The notes under the pieces: model-generated
Told to the model about the DNA's origin: nothing
What the model saw: only the letters and a program-made list of their open reading frames with translations
The model's database searches: none
Position numbers and translations under genes: made by a program
Part shown: positions 12,166 to 24,310 of the stretch, in pieces
How positions within the stretch are numbered: position 1 is the first letter of the stretch
How the letters are laid out: every line of letters starts with the position of its first letter
From: Phoronis australis
Taxonomy: Eukaryota; Phoronida; Phoronidae
DNA length: 64,000 bases
Direction of reading: 5' to 3'
Assembly: GCA_002633005.1 (NCBI GenBank)
Contig: NMRA01000013.1
Location: forward strand, 1,330,618-1,394,617

Positions 12166-14527
12166 TTAAGAGCTTACAACTAAGTGGTTTAAATACTGCT
12201 GTCACAACCCACTTAATGCATTCTTGCACAGGCTCTTAATTCACTGAATAGAAAGACAGTGAACCTTTGAAACCTCACTTGGACGAAAATACAAATATAT
12301 CAACACCTATAACTCCCAGATACAATGTGCCTGGCTTGTTTCGCATAAACACAAATGTTTGCTATACTCTGCACGGCCATTCATAAAGTTGATTCTAGTT
12401 TCTGCGTCTCTTTCCTCTCGTATTGTCCCAGATGGATAATAGTTATTTCAGTAAACTTGTGAAGTTGTATCGACCCCGCAATGAATTTATTAGTCAGTTG
12501 ACATTAGGCAGAGACTTTTCTACTCGCGTACATTTAGTCAGACTTGTAACATGCTGATTGCTAATTTGAAGTTGTTAGATGGACCCCCCCCCCGGTATTT
12601 TTTGCTGTCTAATAGTTAATTATCAACGTTTGTGACTTTTCTGTAGGTTAATTTGACAGCAATAGTCACTTACCGATGTGGCTTTTGAGCAATGGAGCAG
12701 AGATTTTATGACAATGCAGATTTTCTTAACATATATACCTTTATGGGGGATAACCTGGTCAATGCTGAGAGCTGCTGTCCATGAGGGCCCTCAACATATT
12801 TGCTCCACATCCCCCTTTCTTACTCTAGAGGTTTAGACCCAGCACAACAAGCCTGAGAAAGTTCATGAGCATTGCTCATAGTGTGCGAGCAAACGCGGTG
12901 GGATTCGAATTTCAACCTCAGTGTGAATTCATAATTCTCTATGAGTATAGTGGTATTTCTTTCATTTTGTGATTGATAGTGCTGAGGTTGTGGAAATCAG
13001 TTATCGTGTCAATTCCCTCAACAAATGTTGAGTATCGTGAAACAAAAAGGTGGACACTTCCATCTAAAAATTAGTAGCATTCATTAGATTGAAAACAGTT
13101 TTAACAGGATTTTTGACCTTGGTGACTGCATGTTAGAAAGGAATAGACAGCTGTCACTAACACTTACATAGCAGTCACATGCTGTCCCATCAGAAGGCAG
13201 ATTGAATCTCTGATCAGCCCTCAGGAAAAAAATCTCATGTGAACACTGTTCGGATTTCGGAGTCTAATCTGTCTTTTTGTCATGCCGCCGCAAATCAGTT
13301 GACAGATCTGTCTCTTTACCTGTGGAAAGTCTTAATTTTAATGATGCAATTGGTGGTTAGATTTTATTTGATGCTGGTGAGTGCATGTGATTGGCCAGAA
13401 TGTTAATGTTGTGTTAATTACTCAGATGGCAGATATGATGCTTTTGTTAATGCTCGCTCTAGTATCTGATATTCTGATAAGTCGTCCTAATTGTGTTCTT
13501 ATCATGTGAACGCAGTATTATATCCCGGACTTAGATCTTGATATCATTTTATGTCAAAAGATAACTAGTGAACCAGGAAGCTATGCTTGGACACTATTTC
13601 CTTCTTGTCTGAATCAGTATCAGATCACAAGCTCATGTAAGTTGGCTCCTTTAAATATAAGATGTAAAGAACTTGGATGTATTAGAGCAACTGTTTCCTG
13701 TAAGAAGATACAGGGAAGTTGAACGCTAGGCATTCGCTTCTGGAAGGATCTCGGGTTGTTGTTGGCTTTTATTTTAACGGAATCCCAGATTGATCTGAGA
13801 GACCGCTAACAAGGAAAATATCTTAATTTCTTAATAGTTCAGGCACACATCAATATACAGAGCTTAAAAGAAATTGAGTTAATATAAGTCTCTTTTGTCA
13901 GTTGTAAGAAAGTCCAGCTCCTTATTTCATTCAAAAGCAGATGGAGAGCGCTGCATTATGGAGACAGAGAGTTATTGTTGTACTTGACTCAGCAAGAAGA
14001 CTGAGGATGAGAACAAAGTCTTCACCCCAACAATGAGGGCCTTGTTCCATTTCCAATTCATTAGGCATTCCAGTAACTGTAGGACTGGTTATTCATTCAA
14101 TGATGTCTCAATCCTGTTCTTGTTTCATCCATTCATTATTGCTATCTCCCGTCTGAACGCCCAGACCAATTAAAGGGTGTGCTTGAAAGGTTTGATTTTT
14201 GGTGTTCCTGGGGAAATAGCACAGCCAAGAACCAATTAAACTGTTTTGTTAACATTGGTTCTACAGCAGTTTTGGAAGAAACAGTTGCTGAATATGGTGT
14301 TGCTATAAGAACGACAAAATTTTGGGGCTAAAAGTTTTTGCTTATATGTTTCTGAAGGCATATGCAGTACAAGGGAAAATAAGCGTTTGTCAGTCGTGAC
14401 AGCTAATTCAATTAACAGCAAAAATGACTATAAATAACTATAATGGGGACAAAATTATAATTAAAGAATGGCTTAAATACCTTACTGATTTACCTGTTAA
14501 TCTCCCAGTCCCTCCATACTAGGTCAC
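12166..14527. other. Intronic, no feature seen
   Basis: AT-rich DNA with a short C run near 12585. No exon-like open frame, repeat end or RNA gene was recognised. Confidence 0.5.
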
Positions 14528-14553
14528 GGGGGGGGGGGGNGGGGGGGGGGGGG
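14528..14553 (+). repeat. Poly-G run containing an N
   Basis: An almost pure G homopolymer of about 26 bases is interrupted by N at 14540. The run length is likely unreliable, and the N suggests a sequencing stall or contig join. A run like this can form a G-quadruplex. Confidence 0.85.
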
Positions 14554-14776
14554 AATGTTCTGCTCAGCCGACATGACTGGAAATTCTGCCTCGTGTTATT
14601 TGAATAATTTTGGCGTACTGTATGCATGTTAGATACTTATTGTACTATAGATATAGAGTAAACCATTAGATTAGATAAAAATAACCACTGTTGCTATTTT
14701 ACAGTCTCACTTGTTGTTTTGGCTCTGATGTACCACACAAGTGGGGCCAATGATGAGAATTTTTCTCAAAGGTGTA

Positions 14777-15231
14777 CAGTAAAATCTCATCAATTTCGGA
14801 CAAATTGGCAAAATTGTTTATCATTTTTCAAAGGCTTCTAACATTGTTGTGTATGCCTGAATTTTCTCGAAAACGTCTAGTTGCAGCTTTGGTTTGGAGC
14901 CTAAGGCTCAGTGGCAGATCTACGTTTAAGTTAGGGGGGTTTAGGATTCGAGCGAGTCCAAGGCGCCTAGTGCCGAGGGGAAGGAAGGTCAGGGAGAGGG
15001 TTTCCCTCCTCCCGCATAAGATTTTTTGTGTTTTTAGTAGCTAATTTAATTTTCTGGCGAAATTTTTTTCAATTTTTATTTTTGATCCTGTCCCGAGGGG
15101 GGGTTTGAACCTCCTGAACCCCCCCCTGTAGATATGCCTCTGAGGCCGATAAGTTGTTTACTTTGTGACTGCAATGAAGAAATCGAATTTCACTTGTCTG
15201 TCATGTTCATAATTTGGTGAGATTTTTCCGC
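14777..15231. mobile_element. Pogo/Tigger-like MITE split by a nested insertion
   Basis: The left end CAGTAAAATCTCATCAATTT follows TA at 14775-14776. A matching inverted end, AATTTGGTGAGATTTTTCCG, lies at 15210-15229. The total of about 455 bp minus the roughly 235-bp nested element (14907-15141) leaves about 220 bp, close to the 227-230 bp of the intact copies at 20504-20730 and 27491-27720. The CAGT-AAAATCTC-type end flanked by TA is typical of Tc1/mariner-type pogo or Tigger elements. No transposase remains. Confidence 0.65.
14907..15141. mobile_element. Nested TIR element with CAGTGGC-type ends
   Basis: The left end CTCAGTGGCAGATCTACG and the reverse complement of the right end, CTCAGAGGCATATCTACAGG, are clear inverted repeats next to G/C homopolymer runs. 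Similar CAGTGGCGGATC ends occur in non-autonomous DNA transposons of many invertebrates, often regarded as hAT-like. I could not find a clean 8-bp target duplication, so the superfamily is uncertain. A related end sits at 3893-3924. Confidence 0.7.
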
Positions 15232-15629
15232 ATTAAGTGCTGTTTTGATAAAATTGATATTACCTTGGGACATTTCGAATGTTTAAAGTTAATTTTGCGG
15301 CAAATTGATATTAACATTTCCTGTTGTCTAGTATTGTACTGTGATATTTGTGCTTATAATAAGCTGCTTCATTTTTATTTTTCTTACTTTGAAGTTGACC
15401 AGTTTTGACTGCCGAAGCAGCTCTCGCATATAACTTTAGAATTTATATTGGTTCAGATTGATTGAGATGGATAGATGGAGAAGTTGTCTGCCTATTGAAC
15501 TGTGGGAAGTAATTCATTGCAACTAGCACTGGGTGCAGACAATCAAATTGATGAAATATGGCGGCGCTTTTCGTATATTTTATGTGGAGCTGTATGCGTT
15601 GGCAAAAGGAATAATCTCGCGAAAAAGTA

Positions 15630-15671
15630 AGGTCATACAAGGGAGGTCATACAAGTGAGGTCATACAAGGG
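15630..15671 (+). repeat. Minisatellite, 14-bp unit x3 (AGGTCATACAAGGG)
   Basis: Three near-perfect tandem copies of AGGTCATACAAGGG. Each carries AGGTCA, the nuclear-receptor half-site, in the same orientation. About 60 bases downstream a second array with the same 14-bp period begins. Confidence 0.9.
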
Positions 15672-15731
15672 AGCGAAAGGTTAGTGTTTTCTGAGCATGC
15701 CCAAAACCTGATTGGAATACTGTATTAAAAT

Positions 15732-15794
15732 GGTCACTGTTGATTGGTCACTGGTGATTGGTCACTAGTGATTGGTCACTGGTGATTGGTCACT
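15732..15794 (+). repeat. Minisatellite, 14-bp unit x4.5 (GGTCACTGGTGATT)
   Basis: Four full and one partial tandem copies of GGTCACTGGTGATT. Each junction creates GATTGGTCA, which holds an inverted CCAAT box (ATTGG) and a GGTCA half-site. Whether this is a regulatory array or simple slippage cannot be told from sequence. Confidence 0.9.
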
Positions 15795-16665
15795 TAGGTT
15801 GGAATGTTTAATTATCGGAAATAATTCACTGTTGTTCCACAATCGAATATTTCTTGCCATGAGTACCTCGCCAGTATCTTGGAAGGACCGCAGCCTTGGT
15901 TGCAGTTGAGATTCATTGGTTTACAAGCTTCAGACCTGGTGGGTCGGGATAAGGGAAGACACAGAAACGAAGAACCACATCATAGACATTGCTCCTACTC
16001 ATTAATTTGTACTGTGGGATGCGCATATATTGTCTAATCTCATTTGCCCACAATGAGTCGATTGAATGACTCGATGAGTCGATTGAATAACTCTGCCATG
16101 CATGTAGTTCACTAATACCTACCTGTATTTATTTACATGTATAATAATTCCTTTCAGTACTATTGTACTAAGTGTTCATTCGCTGCAAGTGTCAGAGATA
16201 TTTTGCGTGGAATGCACCATCAAAAATAATGGCGATGGAATTATAAGTGTGTGATATAGATTGGTTGTGTGTAGGGTTTACAGCTTTTAGTTACCTGCAA
16301 CTCATGTTTGTCATGTATTAGATTATATGAATGGTGCTACCAATGTTTATAGCATTTAGCTAGAAAACACAATTTGTAGGTTCGTCAAATAATTCCCTCC
16401 GTATTATGTCACCCCGAGAAAACTGCTAGAAATGAACTCTTCAATGAAACCAAAATTTAAATCATTCTAGTACAAATGACAGATCGCCTGTAACGCAAAG
16501 TGGAGGTAGTCATTACGTTGTCGTGCTTACCTCGCTTTCATTTTTCAAATGATTTTGTATTGTCAACTATCCCAAATGCAGAAATTACTTTTAGCCTTTG
16601 TAATGTACAAGTTCAGAAAAGTTTGAAGTGTTCTGTGGTCAACCTTAAAAGATGATGTTTTCTAA

Positions 16666-17199
16666 TTTGAAAATTGTCGAGTGTTTTGTGAGACTTCGAA
16701 TGGCATTCATACGGAGGTTGGTACGTGGATGGTTCAAGGAGTGTTGATTGATATGATTGGGTAACTTTGATTGTAGTTAATTGATACACGCGGATTTAAC
16801 AGCAGAGCGTCAACACGACCATGCAGTATGGACGGCTAATGCTGCGTTTCAGCCTGTTTTCCTGTCTAAACGTACTTTGAGTTCTTAACTGAGGCGCCAA
16901 TAACGGTTGCTGTTATATGTTTTACTCGCGGGGGAAATGGTCGCTGTTGTGTCACCAGAATGGAAGGCCTACACAACATACACAATGCGTAATGTTTGCA
17001 GACGGTCATCTTGTGAAGTTGTGATCGTCACATTTCAAATTTACCGAAGCTGTTCTGAAACTTCGCAGTTTACAACGAGGCTCCTCTGTTACCGGAGTGT
17101 GAAGAGGCCTTGAGATGTGCCAATGATACTCGCTTACAGCACCTGAATCTGTTACACCAAGGTTACCAGTGTTCATTTCCATAGTGATATTTCTATCTA
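16666..17199 (+). repeat. Long direct duplication, copy 1
   Basis: These 534 bases recur at 17328-17872 with only scattered substitutions and small insertions. The copy ends exactly at the N at 17200. That abrupt end suggests either an assembly join of two haplotypes or a tandem duplication whose junction was not resolved. No coding exon is supported inside. Confidence 0.92.
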
Positions 17200-17200
17200 N

Positions 17201-17327
17201 CCAAACTTTAAAGGTTGCTATTGACAGTGGGCGTCCAAATGATACATTGGGCGTCCTTGCCAGGGCGTCCAGATTAGTGCTAGGGCGTCCATTTGGACGC
17301 CCAGGACGTACGCTGCATAAAGGCCTG
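17201..17327 (+). repeat. Spacer with GGGCGTCC repeats and a perfect hairpin
   Basis: GGGCGTCC occurs four times in about 70 bases. The last one forms GGGCGTCCATTTGGACGCCC, a perfect 9-bp palindrome with a 2-base centre. This segment lies only between the two copies of the duplication and has no counterpart upstream of copy 1, so it is an insertion relative to that copy or the end of a different contig. Confidence 0.8.
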
Positions 17328-17872
17328 TTTGAAAATTGTCGAGTGTTTTGTGAGACTTCGAATGGCATTCATACGGAGGTTGGTGCGTGGATGGTTCAAG
17401 GAGTGTTGATTGATATGATTGGGTAACTTTGATTGTAGTTAATTGATACACGTGGATTTAACAGCAGAGCGTCGACACGACCATGCAGTATGGACGGCTA
17501 ATGCTGCGTTTCAGCCTGTTTTCCTGTCTAAACGTATTTTGAGTTCTTAACTGAGGCGCCAATAACGGTTGCTGTTATATGTTTTACTCGCGGGGGAAAT
17601 GGTCGCTGTTGTGTCACCAGAATGTAAGGCCTACACAACATACACAATGCGTAATGTTTGCAGACGGTCATCTTGTGAAGTTGTGATCCGTCACATTTCA
17701 AATTTACCGAAGCTGTTCTGAAATAACAAACTTCGAAGTTTACAACAAGGGTCCTAGTCTGTTACCAGAGTGTGAAGAGGCCTTGAGATGTGCCAATGAT
17801 ACCCGCTTACAGTACCTGAATCTGTTACACCAAGGTTACCAGTGTTCATTTCCATAGTGATATTTCTATCTA
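17328..17872 (+). repeat. Long direct duplication, copy 2
   Basis: Near-identical to 16666-17199. It continues past the shared end (TTTCTATCTA) into unique sequence, whereas copy 1 stops at the N. Small differences, such as an extra AATAACA near 17722, show that it is not a literal copy of the same read. Confidence 0.92.
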
Positions 17873-20503
17873 CTGGCATTGTCAAAATGTTGATTGATGG
17901 ATGACAACATCTAGCTACAGTTAGTCATTTTATTCTGAGCCTTCCCTCTGGGGCATCGAATGCCAGTCCTTCCCAAACCCAGAAATCACTTCTTATCTGA
18001 ATGTAGACCAGGGACCAGTTTTATGAAAGTGACTTATGACTGAAATTTGGTGATTTACAGTGACCAGTAGTTTTGTATGAAGTGTCAGAGACTTTGGATT
18101 TTGCAAAAGTGAGATTTAATTATATCTTTTCAGAAATAATACAGTGGCGCGCAAGACCAAATTTTGGTATTTTGTCTTAAGTCATTTTTCATGAAATAGA
18201 CCTTCATTTTGTAGTGAAAAATGGCCTAAATCGATAGTATTTTACCTGAGGTGGTTTATAGTTACTTTGGATTGTCTAATTGAGATACATATTATATGTG
18301 TGCAAGTGCTTATGCAGTTTCATCATCAAAGCAAAAATGGAAAGTAATCTCTCGAGACGTCTGAATGCTTGTTCAATTGGCTCAGTCCACCCCAGACGGT
18401 ACTTATGACCACTTGATGAACATATCTTGATAAGTCTGAGAGGGGCTCCCAAGTACCATCCACTTAGCTTCCTTTTGGATATTTTGTATTCTGGTAAAAT
18501 TTTATACGAAATTCAACTAGGTGGGAATGTGATGTTTTAATTACTCTTATAGTTTGTTTTCTGAACTGTGGAATTTTGATTGAATAATCGAGGTTTAATT
18601 TCAACGTATTCCCAGTCATCTCGTTTTGTCATGATGCTTTTAGCAGAAAAGTCTAATAAAGTCTTATTTCTAAATTTTCAAAAGCTTTGTCTCAGCTAGT
18701 TTTCACGGTATTAATTAAGACACTCTGGAAAGTTACTCTTGGAAGAAAATGCGGTGAGTGTGTGATTGGTTTTATAATTTTCGACTGGCGGCTTGGCTGT
18801 TTTTTGCAACAGTGGCAGACAAAATATGTCAACTACTGGTGTTGGTAACAGGGTATAGCTTACTTGAGAACAGGTGGCCAACAAGATTAGGATGGAAAAA
18901 TAGCGAACATTTCAGGCACTATGAAAAAGAACTTAGCCACTCTCTCCACATCTTGTAGCGGGGAGGGGGGAGGGGGGATTGTATTATAACCGTGGTCATG
19001 TGAGATGATTACCCAGTTTTAGTTAAAACCCATGCATGAACACATACATACAGTTTTCAAGCTTCAAACCTATAAATGCCCATGCAGAGTCGGCCAGTGG
19101 AGCAACTGAAATATATGGGTACTTATGACCCTTGGATTTAGTGCCCAGACCTGATTACGTAATTAACAATTTTACTGATCTCATTTCGTTTTGAGGTATA
19201 TGGTCAGCAGGTGACTTTTTCACAGTTTCCGTATGAAAGGGTTACTGTTCTCAAAAAAATTGTTATGAAAGGTTGTCTCTTTGACAAAATTCCTGTTGAA
19301 CATTTTTGTCAAACTTAAATGAAAAGGGTACTCTCAGTGGGAGCTCAAAATCTACAAAAGGTTACAGTTTCAACTACACAAATCTATAGGGGTTTTTCTT
19401 TTCTATATTTTAAAAACTTTAGTTGGAAAAGAACCGCATTTAGTGTTTGACTAAATGGCAAAGTCTTTTTATCTTATTTCGGATGTCCACGAATCCTTGC
19501 GAGAGGGTTAGCTTTATGGCATAATGTAATGCTGCAAAAGTTGGTAATTTTGCAACTTAACCCCAAAAGGGTGACTTCACAAACTGAAGCTCCATGCAAA
19601 TGGGTCGTTTTTTCAAGACCACTCTCTAAATGGATTGTTATCCTATTTTGTAGCTGCAGTCCCCCCACGCATAATACAGTTAAGTACCCTTCAGAGCTTT
19701 CATTCTCACTTTAGAGTATGTCCAGGTCTCACCAACATGGACAGAGTGGGATGAAGTCAACGCATAAAAATGCCACTGCTCTTCCATTGTTTTTTGTTGG
19801 CGCAGCTTGCGTAGGTCACTGTCGCCTATCAATGTTTTACCGCCAAAGCGTTTTCCTGCCCATGTTTTCGGTCGTTTCATTCTTTTCGTAAGCACCAAGA
19901 CCCCTATGGATGGCTTACCATTTGTTGCTCTTGTTAATTTTACCTTAAATTTGCACCTTTTATTAAAGCTAATTGATGGCCCTGATGTTTCTGTTCAAAG
20001 GTTATCTTTTTGTTCTCAGTTTTGTGTGCATACATGTGCTTGTGACGTTAAAAATCCGCTGGAAAATGACCTGCCTTTTTAAATTTTATTTTGAACAAAG
20101 TTTGCCTGAAAGTGTAGACTGCAGACTAAAAACCGGTCCAGGTTGTTAACTCTCATTTTTGACCTTTGTGAGAAGGTCAAATACTTGACCCCATTTTTGA
20201 TATTTTATTTTCATGTCAATGGCAGCTTACAAGAGCACTTGGTAACCAAGTGCTATGGATTAATAAAGCAGAGAAGACTGCCATATCAGAACTAATTATT
20301 GCTTTACTTCCTGATAAAAGTTCTTTATTTTGTTTATTCACCCTTGAAAAGGGTTATAAATGCAAATTCTGCACTTGGTATGGCTGTTTTCTAATTTTTC
20401 AAAGGCTCATCACATTGCTGCTGTTGATGAAATATTTATTAAGTGTTGTTTTGTGTCGTTCACACAGTTCAAACCATGCTGGTAACAGACAGAAATATTC
20501 CTA
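17873..20503. other. Intronic, no feature seen
   Basis: AT-rich DNA with a G-rich patch at 18958-18977. The open frame at 18758-18958 has no recognisable domain. Confidence 0.5.
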
Positions 20504-20730
20504 CATTAAAGTCTCACCAATTTAGGGCACATTATGGTGGACAAGTGAAATTTTATTAAATATTTTTTTGTTTTTTCTCTTAAAATGTCAGTTGCAGCAA
20601 ATGAATGTTCTGAGTTTCATATCATAACTTCAATGGACATTTACAACAATGTTAAAAAACTTTGGAAACTAAAGAACAACAACTTTGACAATTTATTACT
20701 TTTGTCCAAAATTCGTGAGATTTTACCATA
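20504..20730. mobile_element. Pogo/Tigger-like MITE, intact copy
   Basis: The left end reads CATTAAAGTCTCACCAATTT after TA, and the right end is its inverse (AAATTCGTGAGATTTTACC followed by ATA). The pair forms a TIR of about 28 bases around an AT-rich interior. The internal motif ATTATGGTGGAC near the left end recurs as ATATGGTGG at 24990 and 53876, marking degraded relatives. No coding capacity. Confidence 0.75.
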
Positions 20731-23700
20731 ATCTTTATTTTTCTGAAGAAATTTGACGAAAGATAATTTCACTCGTCGGCCAAAATGTCTGCTATAATGT
20801 TGTTTTACGACATCTTAACACTGCAAGCTAGGCTTGTTAATTTCTGTTTTCGTGGATAAATTTGACAAAATAGAGGACATATTGCTAAAAGAGTGAAGAA
20901 TTCCGGCGCAGACGGAGTTGAAACTCAATGTTTTTGAAACTTGTCTCGGGTAAGTCATACCTGTGACAACTTGATCCACACTCGCCACTACAAGTCAAAG
21001 CAAGTGATGGAGTACACTGAATCTACATGTATATTAATATAACCCAGCGTCGCTTTGGTGTTTGAAGTTGGACCAATCACATACTGATGCTGAGAATTAG
21101 AGACGTTCGTCGCGAGCTGCCTGGCCGTCCCGGAGCCTTTGTGACTTATTACCTATAGAATTCGACTTATGGTATTTATACTTCTACCACCCAACCGGCG
21201 ATGAGTTGTACACCTTTGAAAAAGTGGAGCCGCATGTTTGAGCAAATGGTAGGTCATTTTTTACCAATGCATATCATTTTAAAGTTTCTCCTGACTACTT
21301 TCACTCTTTACTCAAGGCCGAGTTGTCTCCGTAATTGACCTATCACAAGCTCCGCCCCCTTGCAAAATGTCGAGAAATAAACAATAAGTTTTACTTGGCA
21401 ACGTGTTGTTTGTCGGGTAAAATGGCTGCTTTGAAACGAAGGTGTGTCAAGAATGCTGCGTTCTGATTGGTCAGTTAAGCCATCACTCAAAATTCTGGCA
21501 ATGGATCAATTGCGTCCACTTTGTGACATAAAAAAGAAAAACAGTAGGAAGTGTTGTATATATAAAATGTACTCTGACCGGGTGTGGTAGCAAAAACAGG
21601 TGGAATTTGACATAGAATTGTGTTTTGCACATCAAGTAATTAACTCAAAACGTGGCAAATTGACTTGGTTACCGGTCAAAACAAAATGATTACTTCATAA
21701 CACGTCGATTTATCACCTCGATAATCTGGGCAGGTGTGGTGAAGGACATCATTCACCTGCTCTTACCTGTTCAGTCGTCATTTGCTTATTGATGATTGCA
21801 GGTAATTTCCACTGGCTCGGGTGTTCTTTTGAGCATTATTGGCTGTTAGCTGCAAATTGACAACAACAAAATCCATCAAAGCTGTTAGAATGGCCTCGTT
21901 GCTAGACATGGTTTTTCTCTGAGAACTGAGGTGTTGAAAGCTAATATTTATCAGGTCGTTTTGGAAATAGCAAGATTACAAAAGCGATATTTCTAAAGAT
22001 ATTAGCATCAAGATATTAGCATGTATGCAAATAATCCTGCCCAAATTTAACATCTTATGGCTGTGTTTGCTTATTGTGTTGTAATGAAGGCTCATATTTT
22101 GCAATTATCATCAATAAAAAGTAGTGTGAACTTCTACTTGAAAGATATGTGTAGGAAGATGATATCTTGATTGTGGTCACGTAATGAGGCAGTGACGGTT
22201 TAGTACAACACAAGTGTTTGGGTGCCATTTTGACCGAGCGATTTTCAATCATTGGTCATTGTTTGTGTTCGAGTCTCCGTCATCACCTTCTAAAATTCCT
22301 GTGTAAACCTGTTTATTATTCACTATACCTTGACATTACCGCAGCGAATGCATTGCATTGGTTCTTTAGCTTAATCCCCATGTTGGCTTAATACCACACA
22401 CGCACATGCTCGCACACACACGTGCACACATATATATCAAACAAAATTAGGTCTTATTGGAACTGTTATTTTGCTATTTGGTGTTATTGGAACGGTTATT
22501 TTACAGTCAGTGTACCTTTGTTTTTGGTAAATTTTACTAAATAGACATGGTCACGTAATTCAGTTTATAGCAAATTGGCATAAAGTTAAAAATTAAATTC
22601 TGTAGGCTTTCATCTTTCAGAAAATATGTACGTTTTCTTAATTCAAAGTCTGTAGTTTTTTAGTTATTTGGATAAATATACCAACAAGTTGATTGGCTCC
22701 TACATGACCTGAAGACTTGTGGCAGTGTTTCTTCTTGGTTTTCAAGGAAATCCACTTTTTCATCGAGGTCAGTCCCAACGAGGAAGAAAATCTTGTGCCG
22801 TGGGGCTCGAAACAGCTGCAGGCCTAGCCTAACTCATCGACTAAATTCTTACAGTTTTAAAAACTATCAAAAAACCTTTAACGTAACAATCGCTAAATGT
22901 TTTCTGGGATTACTATTATTTCTTGTTTAAGCTGATTGTATTTTCTGTCCCTTTGTTATGTCGTCATTCCCAATTTATTTCTCGTTATTAGTTCTCAAGT
23001 AAGCCACGGTTCCTTCCCCAAGCAGAAAGCATGTGTTCACGCCACTGAGGTGTTATAGTCTGTCCTAGACCTGGTCAAGTGTATATTGTTACAAAAACTT
23101 CTTGTTAAGAAAAACATCTGGGTCATTAGCGTGGTACGGCTTCTATTAAAGAAACGAGTTGTTCTCCTGCTGCAGATTTTTGACACATGATTTTCCTTTG
23201 TAGTGCTTATTAGTTAAAGAGTCTAACCCTCAGAGCTACACAAGTTCAATTAGGAGGGTGTGCGTTTGTTTGGGGTGGAGTTATTTTTTACTTTTTCTGA
23301 ATTATAATCTTTGGGCATCACACTAAAAATTATTTCATTTAGAACTATTCGACTCTGCTTGCTCTTCATCTCTCAAATATTTTAAACTGTTTCTAGCCTT
23401 TGAAAAGTAATAAAAATATTTTACTTTTTGGCTATTTGTTCTTGCCTCAAGTAAAGCTATTTAAGCTTAAGAAATTTCAAACTTTTTGTTATCTTACGAA
23501 GGTTTATTTTGTGAAGTCTTTTCGAGGTTCACCTTTTGAAGGTTGATAGGTGTACTTTTACTATTTGACATTTTATTTCAACTTGATGTTTTTTCTCTTA
23601 ACATTTTAGCTTGTAGTGTTTGACATTTTTCATGTGCAGAATACAATCTTGTAATATAGAGGATAATTGAAATGTTAGCTTTTGAAAATGAGAGGATAAG

Positions 23701-24089
23701 ACTACCTCTTACAGTAACTTTCTTCACACCTGTGCTTGATTGTGTTTTCAGCCACCCTCACTCCCCCCAAAAGTAGGAAACATGAGTAATGATTTCTGCG
23801 AAACGAGCGCCAGGGTGTATATGGACACCTGTGAAAAGCATTTATAAAGGCTGGGACTTTATTCAACTGATTATTTACTGTGGCCCTCCTGCTTTGTTGA
23901 CCCAAATAAAATAAGGACTGGTTTTGTGGCTGCACTGTAATACCAGTGTGCTTGGACAATGTTCTAACCACACTGGCGACTTGTCGTGTTTACTTGGATG
24001 GTTGTTAACTTGTCAAGTGGCACATCTAATTTTACTTGTTTATATTTCGATATGCAAAATTGTTTATATTTAATAAACTCTTATAACAA
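20731..24089. other. Intronic; a short CA-rich stretch only
   Basis: A CA/TG and TA dinucleotide-rich stretch lies at 22394-22438. A good donor-like GGTAAGT at 20946 follows a short frame in phase 1, which does not fit the gene. Nothing else is recognised. Confidence 0.45.
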
Positions 24090-24310
24090 TTCATGTCACG
24101 CCGTGACAAGCCAACTCATGTACAATGATAACCAACTGTCAGTCCTTTCTACGATCAGGCATTGTTCCTAACACAGAAAGGAACAAGTTACTATTGATTA
24201 GTAGCGTTAAGTGGTCACTGCTTTCAATTTCATTCACCTCCTATGAATTGGGGATGACACTGAAATTTAAAGTCCAATAAAACCTCCATCACCAGCTGTC
24301 AATGCTGGTT
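24090..24310 (+). repeat. Dispersed repeat family B, copy 2 (diverged)
   Basis: Contains GTCACGCCGTGACAAGCCAACT, which matches the start of copy 1 at 11966 and copy 3 on the minus strand near 63580, followed by weaker shared blocks (CACCTCC and CCTCCATCACCAG). It is more diverged than the other two copies, so its right boundary is approximate. Confidence 0.5.

Noticed and set aside
18740-18756. ATG followed at once by GTGAGT donor (phase 2)
   Set aside because: Only ATG plus two bases before the donor; far too little to support an exon.
20929-20951. ATG frame ending in GGTAAGT
   Set aside because: Donor phase is 1, so it cannot join the IQSEC acceptor in frame.
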